From: Rhabdophis nuchalis
Taxonomy: Eukaryota; Chordata; Lepidosauria; Squamata; Natricidae
Direction of reading: 5' to 3'
Assembly: GCA_039707465.1 (NCBI GenBank)
Contig: CM077658.1
Location: 10,260,574-10,324,573, forward strand
DNA: 64,000 nt
Under the pieces are notes generated by a model. That model searched no databases and was not told where the DNA came from. It saw nothing but the letters and a program-made list of their open reading frames with translations. A program made the translations under genes and the position numbers. How positions within the stretch are numbered: position 1 is the stretch's first letter; each line of letters starts with the position of its first letter. Positions 9,525-19,419 of this stretch are shown piece after piece.

Positions 9525-11190
9525 GCAATCAGTAAGCAACTGTTCACTAATGTCAGGTCTGGAAGCCATCTTTTGCGTTGGGCCTTCAGGCCTGCCAATC
9601 TCTCTCATTTAGATTTCTCGTGCTATTCTTTCTTTTAGTTTACAATATTTAAGAGCCATCCCAAACTACAATTACAACCCCAAAATACTCAACTCTTGTG
9701 GAGTGGCCAACAATAACTCCAATCATGGTCACTGATAATGATAATAAACTACCTACAGGGATCATAACCAGGGTACAAATACAGTACTGTTCCTCAGTGA
9801 ACTACAATCGATTCATGAAACTGGTTGGGATCAGTTTCTGTTTCCCCACAATCAGCATTTAGACCAAATGCACATCCAATGTGCTCTGCTATATTTACTA
9901 ACCAGTTCTTTTGCAGGATTTAGAGGACACCCATGAAATCCAAGGCAAGCCCAATGTCTCATTTTCACGACCATCCAAGAATTCCTGCTCAGGGATCCTC
10001 ACTGTACTAAAGGCAGAAACTAAGTTATTTTGTGAGTGATTCAATGCATGCATAGAAATGCTGTCAATAAACTCTAGTGTGTTCTCAGGTCAAATTCTTG
10101 AACTGGGATGTGGAACCTTCAGGGAGTAAATTTCATTTTGACACAAGCAAGGAGCAGAGCTCCCCAAAATGTCTCTACAGAGCATTGGATTTTAAGCCGA
10201 GATCCATCAGATCTTTGACGTGTCTCTCCTACTTGAAATTGATGAGTTTCTGTGTCAACACCCTCCATTAGCCATCTTTCATGCTCTGGAGGCCCTTCTT
10301 GGCCAATTTAACAAAGAAGGATGCTCTACAAAAGAGACAAGTTATCTGCTAATGACAGGCAATGGTTCAATATTTTATGCCACCTTAAAAAAGTTTTCAG
10401 TAACTGAAGGTGTTCTCACATTAATTCTTTGCATCAATTATTGACAGGGAATTTAATTTAAAGGCAAGTAGTCAGTAACCTAGGGGTACTCTTTTAAATA
10501 ATTTATAATTGCTGCATAGGTGTAATCATATTGCTATTGATTAAGATCCACTCGCTTCTATCCGGCCCACGTTCCTTATGCTAATTAATTTAAGTGATAT
10601 CACCCTTTTAACACTGTATTTCTTGGTAAGAGGAACTCATTATAAAAATAATTTAATAAAGGCCATCTTTTACAAGTTCATTTGATTAATACCTTGTGCG
10701 TCCATGGAGGGAGAGGGAGAGCGGATGAGGAAAATGTGAGTAAGAACACTAAGCTAGAAACAGAAAGCACATATAGACATTAAAGCACAGATGGCTTATT
10801 GCAGGGACCGCTTGTAAAGATCATAAGGTGGTATTTGTGCATGGATACATGGGTGCATAAATGCACCCCCCCCCCCAAAAAGTTTTTTTTCTGTTGAAAC
10901 ATTTTCTATATGTGACTCCCTTGTACCGTCATCATTTAGAATATGAATTTTATTTATGCTACTAGGCTGGATACAAAAACCAAGAAAAGCAGAAGACATT
11001 TTAATTCTAAAGACATCTCCATATAAAAGACATTTAGGGGCTGCAGTAAAAGTATCCATACATACTATGGAACTGATGGTATCATACCCAAGCAACTATC
11101 AAAAGTAGTTACAACCAAGGGTAAAACAAATGTCAACAATTTTGCACACATAAACACATATTTCCACATCTAAGCAGCCAAGAGATACTT
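9525..11190. other. Unique AT-rich stretch, no gene seen
   Basis: About 1.7 kb without recognised repeats apart from a C-run at 10866-10876. The part from 10440 to 10680 is AT-rich with few repeats and has the look of non-coding DNA under constraint, but that cannot be judged from one sequence. Confidence 0.4.
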
Positions 11191-11234
11191 TTCTTGACCT
11201 TTAAAGAAGACTTTGAATTAATTCTATACGCCCC

Positions 11235-11297
11235 CCCAAAGGTGCTTTTTTTAAGAGGCAACTGGACTTTCTGGTTTTTCTTTGAAGATGTTTTGTT
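11235..11297 (-). repeat. Left inverted arm flanking the 16-bp tandem array
   Basis: Reads 'cccaaaggtgctttttttaa', 'gaggcaactggactttctgg', 'ttttctttgaagatg'. This is the reverse complement, with a few changes, of the right arm at 12412-12480. The same text, in right-arm orientation, occurs alone at 23718-23813, so the arms are copies of a dispersed repeat. Confidence 0.85.
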
Positions 11298-12417
11298 TCT
11301 CATCCAAGAAGCTTCTCATCCAAGAAGCTTCTCATCCAAGAAGCTTCTCAACCAAGAAGCTTTTCATCCAAGAAGCTTCTCAACTAAGAAGCTTTTCATC
11401 CAAGAAGCTTCTCAACCAAGAAGCTTCTCAACCAAGAAGCTTCTCATCCAAGAAGCTTCTCATCCAAGAAGCTTCTCATCCAAGAAGCTTCTCAACCAAG
11501 AAGCTTCTCATCCAAGAAGCTTCTCATCCAAGAAGCTTCTCAACCAAGAAGCTTCTCATCCAAGAAGCTTCTCATCCAAGAAGCTTCTCAACCAAGAAGC
11601 TTCTCATCCAAGAAGCTTCTCAACCAAGAAGCTTCTCATCCAAGAAGCTTCTCATCCAAGAAGCTTCTCTTCTCATCCAAGAAGCTTCTCATCCAAGAAG
11701 CTTCTCTTCTCATCCAAGAAGCTTCTCTTCTCATCCAAGAAGCTTCTCAACCAAGAAGCTTCTCAACCAAGAAGCTTCTCATCCAAGAAGCTTCTCTTCT
11801 CATCCAAGAAGCTTCTCTTCTCATCCAAGAAGCTTCTCTTCTCAACCAAGAAGCTTCTCAACCATGAAGCTTCTCAACCAAGAAGCTTCTCAACCAAGAA
11901 GCTTCTCATCCAAGAAGCTTCTCAACCAAGAAGCTTCTCATCCAAGAAGCTTCTCATCCAAGAAGCTTCTCATCCAAGAAGCTTCTCATCCAAGAAGCTT
12001 CTCAACCAAGAAGCTTCTCATCCAAGAAGCTTCTCATCCAAGAAGCTTCTCATCCAAGAAGCTTCTCATCCAAGAAGCTTCTCTTCTCATCCAAGAAGCT
12101 TCTCAACCAAGAAGCTTCTCAACCAAGAAGCTTCTCAATCAAGAAGCTTCTCATCCAAGAAGCTTCTCATCCAAGAAGCTTCTCAACCAAGAAGCTTCTC
12201 AACCAAGAAGCTTCTCATCCAAGAAGCTTCTCAACCAAGAAGCTTCTCATCCAAGAAGCTTCTCATCCAAGAAGCTTCTCATCCAAGAAGCTTCTCAACC
12301 AAGAAGCTTCTCATCCAAGAAGCTTCTCAACCAAGAAGCTTCTCAACCAAGAAGCTTCTCATCCAAGAAGCTTCTCAACCAAGAAGCTTCTCATCCAAGA
12401 AGCTTCTCAACCAAGAA
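11298..12417 (+). repeat. 16-bp tandem array (minisatellite), about 67 units
   Basis: Unit CATCCAAGAAGCTTCT, with a common variant CAACCAAGAAGCTTCT and about seven places where 5 bp (CTTCT) is added. Each unit contains palindromic GAAGCTTC, hence a HindIII site. The plus strand has no stop codon in any frame, so frames of 380-450 codons run across it. They are artefacts of composition, since a 16-bp period shifts frame every unit. The ATCC and AACC variants alternate irregularly, with TTA-like runs but no clear higher-order unit. Confidence 0.95.
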
Positions 12418-12485
12418 GTGAAATGTCTTCAAAGGAAAAACAAGAAAGTCCAGTTGCCTCTTGAAAAAGCACCTTTGGGACAACC
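12412..12485 (+). repeat. Right inverted arm flanking the 16-bp tandem array
   Basis: Starts 'aagaagtgaaatgtcttc', continues 'aagaaagtccagttgcctc' and 'ttgaaaaagcacctttggga'. It is complementary to 11235-11297 and similar to 23718-23813. The text 'cctggaagactgagaatctc' follows. The parent family is not certain. Confidence 0.85.
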
Positions 12486-12675
12486 AGAACCTGGAAGACT
12501 GAGAATCTCCATAGAAGTTTACACCAAAAAGGATTGATACCAAAGAAGGAAATAAAAATCTCTACCATACACCCTGCCCTCTGTAACTCTAAGTACCTTC
12601 ACTCTCTTGTTCCACCCCAACTCCAGATACAAAGGAGGGAAAAATTCTCATTTCATTTCTTGCAAGGCAGATATT

Positions 12676-13015
12676 ACACACAGTACTTGACTTACAACCA
12701 CAATCGAACCCGACATTTCTGCTGTTAAGTGAGATTCCCCCCATTTTTCAACTTGTCTTGCCACAATTGTTAAGTGTGAATCACTGCAATTGTTAAACTA
12801 GTAATCCTGCCGTTAAGTGATTCTGGCTTCCCCATTAATGTTGTCTGTCAGGAAGTCACAAAAGGTGATCACACGACCCCGGGATGCTGCAGCTGTCATA
12901 AATATGAAGCATTTGCTAAGCGTCTGAATTTTGACCACAGGGATGCAGCCATGGTTGCAACCATGAAAAGAAGGCATAAGGCAATTTTTTCAGAATCTTA
13001 TGACTTTCACTTTGT
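12676..13015 (-). mobile_element. TA-flanked MITE family (mariner/pogo-like), diverged copy
   Basis: Starts 'acagtacttgacttacaacc' and contains 'ccacaattgttaagtgtgaa', 'ggaagtcacaaaaggtgatc' and 'gctgcagctgtcataaatat', all found (complemented) in copies at 50625-50932 and 57887-58264. The right end is lost where the duplicated (AC)n block begins at 13018. Confidence 0.7.
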
Positions 13016-13017
13016 AA

Positions 13018-13085
13018 GTATACTTTTAGGATTTGTGAACTAGGGCTGGGGTTACGATTAGAGGAATTATAACAGGTGTGTGCAC

Positions 13086-13130
<45 letters not shown>

Positions 13131-13210
13131 AAGAAACACATCTAGATCCTGGCTGCTGAGATTAGTTTACTTAAGCCAAAATGCCAATACATGCCTGACT
13201 AATTGCCTCA
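13018..13210 (+). repeat. Duplicated 200-bp block with (AC)n, copy 2
   Basis: Same text and orientation as 5827-6030 with about three substitutions outside the AC run, which is shorter here (about 13088-13129). It abuts a truncated MITE on the left, with unrelated sequence on the right. Confidence 0.8.
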
Positions 13211-13240
13211 ATTACTAAATTATTTTTTGTAAGTCTAGGA

Positions 13241-13375
13241 CAGGGGTCTGCAAAGTCGGCTCTTTTAAGACTGGTGGACTTCAACTCCCAGAATTCCCCA
13301 GCCAGCTATGCTGGCTGGGGAACTCTGGGAGTTGAAGTCCACCAGTCTTAAAAGAGCCGACTTTGCAGACCTCTG
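13241..13375. mobile_element. Hairpin hAT-type MITE, 135 bp, perfect target duplication
   Basis: Two 66-bp complementary arms around a 3-base loop (TAT near 13307-13309), with about two mismatches. Ends are CAGGGGTCTGCAAAGTC and its complement. GTCTAGGA at 13233-13240 is repeated exactly at 13376-13383. Non-coding; a transcript would fold into one long hairpin. Confidence 0.92.
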
Positions 13376-13383
13376 GTCTAGGA

Positions 13384-13750
13384 GTACCTATACTGAATGA
13401 AAGAATAATATAACAATGGCCACCAATATCCAAGCCAAAACGTACAACTTGGCCTTACTTTTTAAGGAAGGTAATAGACACTACTGATTACAATTAAACC
13501 CAATATTATCGGACCATACAGGATAAACTTTTCTGGGTTTTAAAACCGATTACTGATATCCTTCTGTTGTCCTTCAGTGTATACTGAGTTCCTAATTGCA
13601 GAGATCAAATCCTTTCTTTGAGCATAATACAGATGATGATGACAAATCTTTTCTGTATTGGTGCCAAGTTTATGGAAATTTCTTTTGGCACCATTTTGCA
13701 CTCTCTGTTTTGTAGATGTCCCCCCGAGACTAGCTTTTCTCAGGCTGGCC
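13384..13750. other. Unique stretch, no gene seen
   Basis: No recognised repeat or exon. Confidence 0.5.
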
Positions 13751-14050
13751 TAAAGATAAAGATTCCCCTTGCACATATGTGCTAGTCGTTCCCGACTCCA
13801 GGGGGCACTGTTCATCTCCGCTTCAAAGCCAGCGCTGTCCCAAGATGTCTGTGATCGGCATGATTAAACGCTGAAAGAGCACGGAACGCTGTTACCTTCC
13901 CACCAAAGGTGGCTCCTATTTTTCTACTTGCGTTTTTTACATGCTTTCAAACTGCTAGGTTGGCAGGAGCTGGGACAAGTAACGGGAGCTCACTCCGTTA
14001 CGTGGCACTAGGGATTCAAACCACCGAACTGCTGACCTTTCTGATCGATA
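13751..14050 (-). mobile_element. tRNA-derived squamate SINE
   Basis: On the plus strand the 3' end complement comes first ('ccccttgcacatatgtgcta'), then 'ggcatgattaaacgctgaa', 'cccaccaaaggtggctcc', and the B-box complement 'gggattcaaaccaccgaact', ending at 'ctttctgatcgata'. The A-box head is lost at about 14050. Confidence 0.85.
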
Positions 14051-14373
14051 CAAGTGACAAGTAAAAAGAAGAGAAGGAGAAGGAGGCCCAAGATATAGAT
14101 AGGAATGTGAAGGGTTAACTGCCCTGGGAAGAGAAGGAAAGAAAAATGGGGAAACAGCGAAGATGGAGGGGGTCAAAGGACAGGAAGAAGAGGGAAGAAG
14201 TAATGTTTGCACATTGCTAAGAGGGTTAATTTCATTAGGTCAGCAGACCATTGTATAGTAATTTGGGTAAATCGGCAAGCTAATCTTTCAAGGTGGAACA
14301 CTTTCCAGCAACAACAGCTGCAATCATTTATCGGGTCTTCAACAAAGTCTCTATTCATCTCAGCTAACACCAG

Positions 14374-14600
14374 ATGCATGATGTAAAACCAGATTGCTCA
14401 CTGGAAGCCTTAAGAAGAAAGCCAGTGCTTAAGTATTGTGGACCCATTAGACAAAGCCAGGAATCACTGGAGAAGATCCTGAGATTGGCAGAGACCAAAG
14501 GCAGTAGAGCCACCTGGGTAAGCCAAGGGAAAGCATCAAAACCATTAAAAAAGCAAAATTTAGACTATTTTGGACATGTGATGCAGAAAGGTACGGCATA
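14374..14600 (+). mobile_element. Possible RTE/BovB-like LINE remnant
   Basis: Encodes DCSLEALRRKPVLKY, SQESLEKILRLAETKGSR and LDYFGHVMQKG. These resemble, in shuffled order, the DCSLEGQILKMKLKVFGHLMRRKDSLEKSLML block of the BovB copy at 54475. Order and divergence make the assignment uncertain. Confidence 0.35.
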
Positions 14601-14791
14601 CTTCACTTCATCTTCCAGGGAAAGAGTGAAGCCCCATGCGTGGGGATGCCATCACAAAAATGCTGCTAGATGCTTGTATCCTGAGTGTGTAACTCACAGC
14701 ATTTGTGTGATGGCATCAACCTATACTGGCCATGACACTTCTGCGAGAAGGATGAAAGTGAAGCACCTATCCAGAGCAAGGAAAAACCATC

Positions 14792-15355
14792 TGTCGTGGT
14801 CTGTCAGCGGCCAGCAGAGCTAGCAGCAGAGTCGGAGAGTGAGGAGGTTGGGGAGGAAGGTGGGCCAGTCCTGGAATCTGAGGAAGGCTCTGATGAGGGC
14901 TCTGCGTCAGAGGCAGAGACGGGGCCAGAGACGTATGCCAGTTATCAGCTGCCATCGGAGTCAGACATCAGTGAGGCAGACGAACAGCTGGAGCCTGTTC
15001 CCAGTGTGTGCATGCACAGAGATACCAGATGAAGGGAAGAGCTAAAGAACAGGGGTCGACGGGAGTGAGGCCACAGATAAATGGCCTCTCCCAGAGGAAA
15101 TAAAAGAGGAGCGAAAGGGGAATGGAGTTTGCAGGAGTCAATTAGTTTGCTTAATTGATTCCTGGCTTTCCGAGACTCCTTGCCAAGTTTTGCAGAGATC
15201 GGCCAGGCAGCTCTCCAAGCCAGAGAAGGTCTGTGACTGTAGATGCTCCCTTGAAAGACTTTGCTGGATGTGAATGAGCAGAATTCACAGTCAATTAATA
15301 AAAGGGGTTATTGTTGGGACAAGGACTTTGCTTCATCTCTTATTGTGATGCCAAA
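14792..15355 (+). mobile_element. LTR of a retrotransposon (probably solo or orphan), type A
   Basis: Begins TGTCGTGGTCTGTCAGCGG. It has an acidic-coding U3 (frame with EEVGEEGG and EEGSDEGSASEAE), a TATA-like 'aaataaaaga' at about 15098, a polyadenylation signal AATAAA at 15297-15302, and a short end 'gggacaaggactttgcttc'. The end region matches 63020-63115. No gag or pol reading frame follows. The exact right boundary and target duplication were not found. Confidence 0.65.
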
Positions 15356-15359
15356 AGGT

Positions 15360-15799
15360 TTTTTGGAGAAAGGTGTCAAACCAGTTTAGTAACGCAAACT
15401 CTTTCTGACGCAGCTGTGCATGAATCTGGCCCATGCTTGACAATTTTCCGACAAAAGGCATAAAGACAGACCTGTGGGGGGTTCAGGCAGAAAGGGATAA
15501 TTTGATACATGCAGTCAACACAGGGCTAAGCAGGACGCCTTGCCTCCAACCACGTCTATCTCTACCATCTATAACCAGTCAATTAACTTCTTGTACTTTG
15601 CTGAGGAAACCCTGACAGAATAATTAGACAGCTGTGCTGTGACTTTTCATGTCAGGACTAATAAAAGTAATGATCAACTTTCTTGATCGTTTACTTTTAA
15701 AATGCAATGACATTCTCTTGGAAACAGCATGAAGACAGAGGTAGAGCACAGTAAAATGTCATTTTGAACAGCCCTCTTCTGGCATCTGCATATTTAAGA
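15360..15799. other. Unique stretch between LTR and microsatellite
   Basis: No recognised repeat or exon. It may include a little LTR-adjacent sequence at its left edge. Confidence 0.4.
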
Positions 15800-16250
15800 C
15801 TTCCTTCCTTCCTTCCTTCCTTCCTTCCTTCCTTCCTTCCTTCCTTCCTTCTTTCCTTTTCCAATCTCCTCTCTCTTAGTCCCTCCCTCCTTCTCCAATC
15901 GCCTTCCTTCCTTCCTTCCTTCCTTCCTTCCTTCCTTCCTTTTCCAATCTCGTCTCTTTTCCTCCCTCCCTCCTTCTCCAATCGCCCCTTCCTTCCTTCC
16001 TTCCTTCCCTTTTCCAATATCCTTCCTTCTTTCCTTTTTCAATCTCCTCTCTCTTCCTCCCTCCCTCCTTCTCCAATCGCCCCTTCCTTCCTTCCTTCCT
16101 TCCTTCCTTCCTTCCTTCCTTCCTTCCTTCCTTCCTTCCTTCCTTCCTTTTCCAATCGCCTCTCTTTTCCTCCCTCCCTCCTTCCTTCTCCAATCTCCTT
16201 CCTTCCCTCCTTATTTCCTTCCTTCTCCCTCCCTCCCTTCTTCCTTTCCT
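15800..16250 (-). repeat. (CCTT)n array with interspersed linker
   Basis: Runs of CCTT are broken at intervals by linkers such as 'ttccaatctcctctc' and 'ttctccaatcgcc'. Reverse-complemented, the linker is 'ggcgattggaaaag', also the linker of the array at 24641-25108. Open frames of SFLPSFLPS/KEGRKEGR type are artefacts. Confidence 0.95.
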
Positions 16251-16259
16251 TGTAAATGG

Positions 16260-16830
16260 CATTGACACTACAACCAGAAAGTTCATTTTGTAAGGATGAT
16301 TCATTAAGAAATAAAATATTCATGGTTGACAGCTTGAAGGATCGCCATACAGTTTTATTCTAATGCACCTGTCCTCTTTGTCAAGTCCAATATGGGATGT
16401 CATACCGCCAAAGTTTTATTTAGAAATTGTTTGTCAGAGTGAGCTTTCTAATGTGAATGAAAAATTCATCTCCTCATTAAGATGATTTTACATGAAATGT
16501 CTAGGATTTTCAATGAACACTGGGACATGAACCAATTACTGTTAAACACTTAAAGAGACCGTGCCTTTGCCCACTCAGCAAAACCCTTGCCGAAGAAGAA
16601 GGGAAAAAAATACAAAACCTTTATCCTGGGAAAAAGAAATCTCTGTAAAGAAAAAAGCAAAAGGAAGTTTAGTTTTGGAGAAAGAGAGAATAAGCTAAGC
16701 TCCATTTTTTAAATCGTTTCAAGAGTCATGCCCATGTTAATTTGGGATGAAATCCCAAGTTATACTTGGATAATGACATGAAGTTAATAAAATAAATGTG
16801 GGCTGAAAAAGGAATCTAAAAATAAATATT
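16260..16830. other. Unique AT-rich stretch, no gene seen
   Basis: No repeat or exon recognised. Low-repeat, AT-rich DNA. Confidence 0.45.
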
Positions 16831-16833
16831 TAT

Positions 16834-16835
<2 letters not shown>

Positions 16836-16872
<37 letters not shown>
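16836..16872. repeat. (GT)n microsatellite
   Basis: About 18 GT units, immediately 5' of a SINE-like remnant. Confidence 0.95.
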
Positions 16873-16873
<1 letters not shown>

Positions 16874-16874
<1 letters not shown>

Positions 16875-17040
16875 CTAGTGGCTAGGGCACCATGCTAGAA
16901 AGCAGGAGAGTGTAGGTTCAAGTTTCTCCTTAGCCATGAAGGTCAGCTGGATGACCTTGGACAAAACACCAGGAGACAGTAAATTCTAGTCCTGCCTTAG
17001 CCATGAGAGCCAATTGGGTGATTTTGACCCAATCAACTGT
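16874..17040 (+). mobile_element. tRNA-derived SINE remnant of a different family
   Basis: 'ctagtggctagggcaccatg' followed by 'gtgtaggttcaagtttctc', then 'ctggatgaccttggacaaa' and 'ctgtccctcagc', fits a tRNA-head SINE core. The head motifs are A-box- and B-box-like. A partly duplicated middle ('ccttagccatga', twice) suggests internal rearrangement. Confidence 0.5.
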
Positions 17041-17363
17041 CCCTCAGCGCAATTCATAAAAAATAATAAATAACATTTGTATTCCCCTACATACCATTCA
17101 TATTTGATTCAAGATGGTTCTGACACTTTTTATAACTCTGCCAAGCAACTGCAGGTTTTAAAAAAAACCCAAACATCTGGCACAATTATTGCTGAGAATG
17201 ATTGTGCTGCTGTTTCAATGATATTCTATGTATTCAGTGATTTATTTATTTTGTATAATTTTGTGGAATTAGTTCCAGCTCCTTATCTACTGCAGAATAA
17301 AGAAAGAATTGACGTTTTTCTATGATATTTTATTTTTAGTTCCGGAGTCTCTTTGTGATTAAC
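17041..17363. other. Unique stretch, no gene seen
   Basis: AT-rich; no repeat or exon recognised. Confidence 0.45.
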
Positions 17364-17706
17364 ACGGTGGCTCAGTGGCTAAGGCCTTGAGCTAGTCAAT
17401 CAGAAAGGTCTGCAGTTCAGCGGTTCGAATCCCTAGCACCACCTAACGGAGTGAGCTCCCGTTACTTGTCCCAGCTTCTGCCAACCTAGCAGTTCGAAAG
17501 ATGTAAAATGCAAGTAGAAAAACAGGAACCACCTTTGGTGGGAAGGAAACAGCGTTCCATGCGCCTTCAGCGTTTAGTCATGCCGGCCACATGACCAAGG
17601 AGACAACTTCGGACAGCGCTGGCTCTTTGGCTTTGAAACAGAGATGAGCGCCGCCCCCTAGAGTTGGCAATGACTAGCACATATGTGCATGGGGAACCTT
17701 TACTTT
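17364..17706 (+). mobile_element. tRNA-derived squamate SINE, near full length
   Basis: Full head 'ggtggctcagtggctaagg' (A-box-like) and 'cagcggttcgaatccctagc' (B box), body 'accacctttggtgggaagg', 'catgccggccacatgacca', and 3' end 'gcacatatgtgcatggggaa' with CTTTACTTT. It serves as the internal reference for truncated copies. No clear target duplication. Confidence 0.9.
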
Positions 17707-17709
17707 TTT

Positions 17710-18728
17710 AATGTCTGTATGTTAGTGGGAAAAGAACTAGAGGCAGGATTTATCTACTCTTTGCAAATTATGTGTTTGGTGAACAAAACATTTGCTATGA
17801 TGAAGATGCATGGAAGTATATTTCCAGGCAGATGTTCTTTTTTAACTTGCAAAATGATGTAGAAATAGGATAGAGCCACCTGAAAACTGGGGGGGGAAAA
17901 ATGAGGAGGACAGAAATGTACAAACTTGACACATTTGTCCGCCCTTAACAAAGACTCCCTGTTGTGCATTTTTGTCACATTAAACTATGGTTTGGTGCCA
18001 TAGTCAAATACAACATTTCCTTTAAAGATTAATCACGCCGCCCTTGTAATTTAATGTTTCATATGTCTAATGAACACGGGGTGGGCAAATGACGGATTTC
18101 CCCCTTTCAGGATTTTTGCTAAATGTGCTGTATAACAAAGAAAAACAAAACATCACTACTAGAGTTTCCATTATTTTGGCCATAATTAGTTTCTCTGGGA
18201 AAACCATGAGGAATGGTTTCCCTTGGTTTTTTTTTTCTTCCCCACTTCACATTTTTTGCTGCTTGGATTGTGGTCACTGCTTAGCAAAAGGCTAAAAGAA
18301 AGAAGTATTTAGCAAAATGCATTTTATTTCTAAAAGAGCGTATTTTCTTACAAATCAATATTAATTTATCTGATTACTATTGCCGCTTAGAGCAAAAAGT
18401 CTATTTGCACTGAGCTGCCGGGAAAGATTTTAATCCAGACCAAAAAGTTACTCAAATATTTATAAGGTTGGATAACTTAGTAAATAAAATACTGATGGCA
18501 AGATACAAAAGTACCTTTGGAAAAAAAAAGAGAGAGAGAGAGAGAGAAAACATGAAATTTCAGAGGGTGTGTTAGACAAATGGGCATTTCTAACACAAAT
18601 TTGTCTGCTATTCAGTTGTGGTACAAAGAGTAAGGAAAGAATTAAGAAAGAATTAAGAAAAAAAAACAACTTACATGCATCTTCCAAATCAAAGAAATTA
18701 AACAAGGTTTCATTTATTTCTAAACGTT
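17710..18728. other. Unique AT-rich stretch, no gene seen
   Basis: About 1 kb without recognised repeats except a short (GA)n at 18530-18547. Confidence 0.5.
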
Positions 18729-18842
18729 AAGAAGTTGCTGGATAGCCATTTGTTTGAAATGGGTATAAGGCTCCTGCCTAGGCAGGGGGTTGGACTAGAA
18801 GACCTCCAAGGTCCCTTCCAACTCTGCTATTGTATTGTATAG
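18729..18842 (+). mobile_element. CR1-type LINE, short 3' fragment
   Basis: 'ttgctggatagccatttgtt' through 'gggttggactagaagacctc' to the ATTGTATTGTA tail: the last ~110 bp of CR1. Confidence 0.85.
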
Positions 18843-18894
18843 GTGTCCTCACAATTCAGGTATAGTTAAACAATTTGGTCTAGGTTGGTTTAGG

Positions 18895-19415
18895 GGTCTG
18901 GAGGCTGAATCATATGATGAATGATTTCTGGACACCATGATACAAAAAATGATGTTGAGACTCTAGAAAGCATGCAAAGGAGACCAATAAAGATGATAAA
19001 GGTAAAGGTTCCCCTCACACATGTGTGCTAGTCGTTCCTGACTCTAGGGGGTGGTGCTCATCTCCGTTTCAAAGCCAAAGAGCCAGAGCCATCCAAAGAC
19101 GTCTCCATGGTCATGTGGCCCTGCATGACTAAACGCCGAAGGCGCAAGGAGCCCTTCCCACCAACGGTGGCCTCCCCCTTTTTTTTCCTACTTGCATTTT
19201 TACGTGCTCTCAAACTGCTAGGTTGGCAGAAGCTGGGACAAGTAACAGAAGCTCACTCTGTTACGTAGTGCTAGGGATTCGAACCACCAAACTGCTGACC
19301 TTTCTGATCTACAAGTTCAGCATCTTAGCCACTGAGCCACTGCATCAATTAACAAAGATGATAAGGGAGGCTAAGCCATACTGAAAGATTGAGGGAACTA
19401 GGTATGTCTAGATAC
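18895..19415 (+). mobile_element. CR1-type LINE internal fragment split by a SINE
   Basis: Left part 'gatgttgagactctagaaag' and right part 'aaagatgataagggaggcta' together encode VETLES.QRRP.KMIR-like CR1 residues. The frame is interrupted by the SINE at 19000-19353. Confidence 0.7.
19000..19353 (-). mobile_element. tRNA-derived squamate SINE inserted in CR1, 11-bp target duplication
   Basis: Near full-length copy, reversed: 'aggtaaaggttcccctcac' to 'agccactgagccactgcatc'. AAAGATGATAA at 18989-18999 recurs at 19354-19364, a perfect 11-bp duplication of the CR1 target. Removing the SINE and one copy restores the CR1 text. Confidence 0.92.
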
Positions 19416-19419
19416 TCCC

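Noticed and set aside
11298..12417. CRISPR-like array
   Set aside because: Units are contiguous 16-mers with no unique spacers, in a eukaryotic repeat landscape.
11194..12537. Open frames of about 450 and 380 codons with repeated KKLLIQEASHPRSFS
   Set aside because: They exist only because the 16-bp unit has no stop on the plus strand in any frame. Two overlapping frames are both open and the unit is not a multiple of three.
14796..15032. Acidic protein (EEVGEEGGPVLESEEGSDEG) as a gene
   Set aside because: It lies wholly inside the LTR, upstream of the LTR's own TATA-like and AATAAA signals; low-complexity coding by chance or an LTR-overlapping pol tail.
15764..16323. Open frames of SFLPSFLPS and KEGRKEGR types
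   Set aside because: Pure translation of tetranucleotide repeats, open on both strands; the same applies at 24607-25309.
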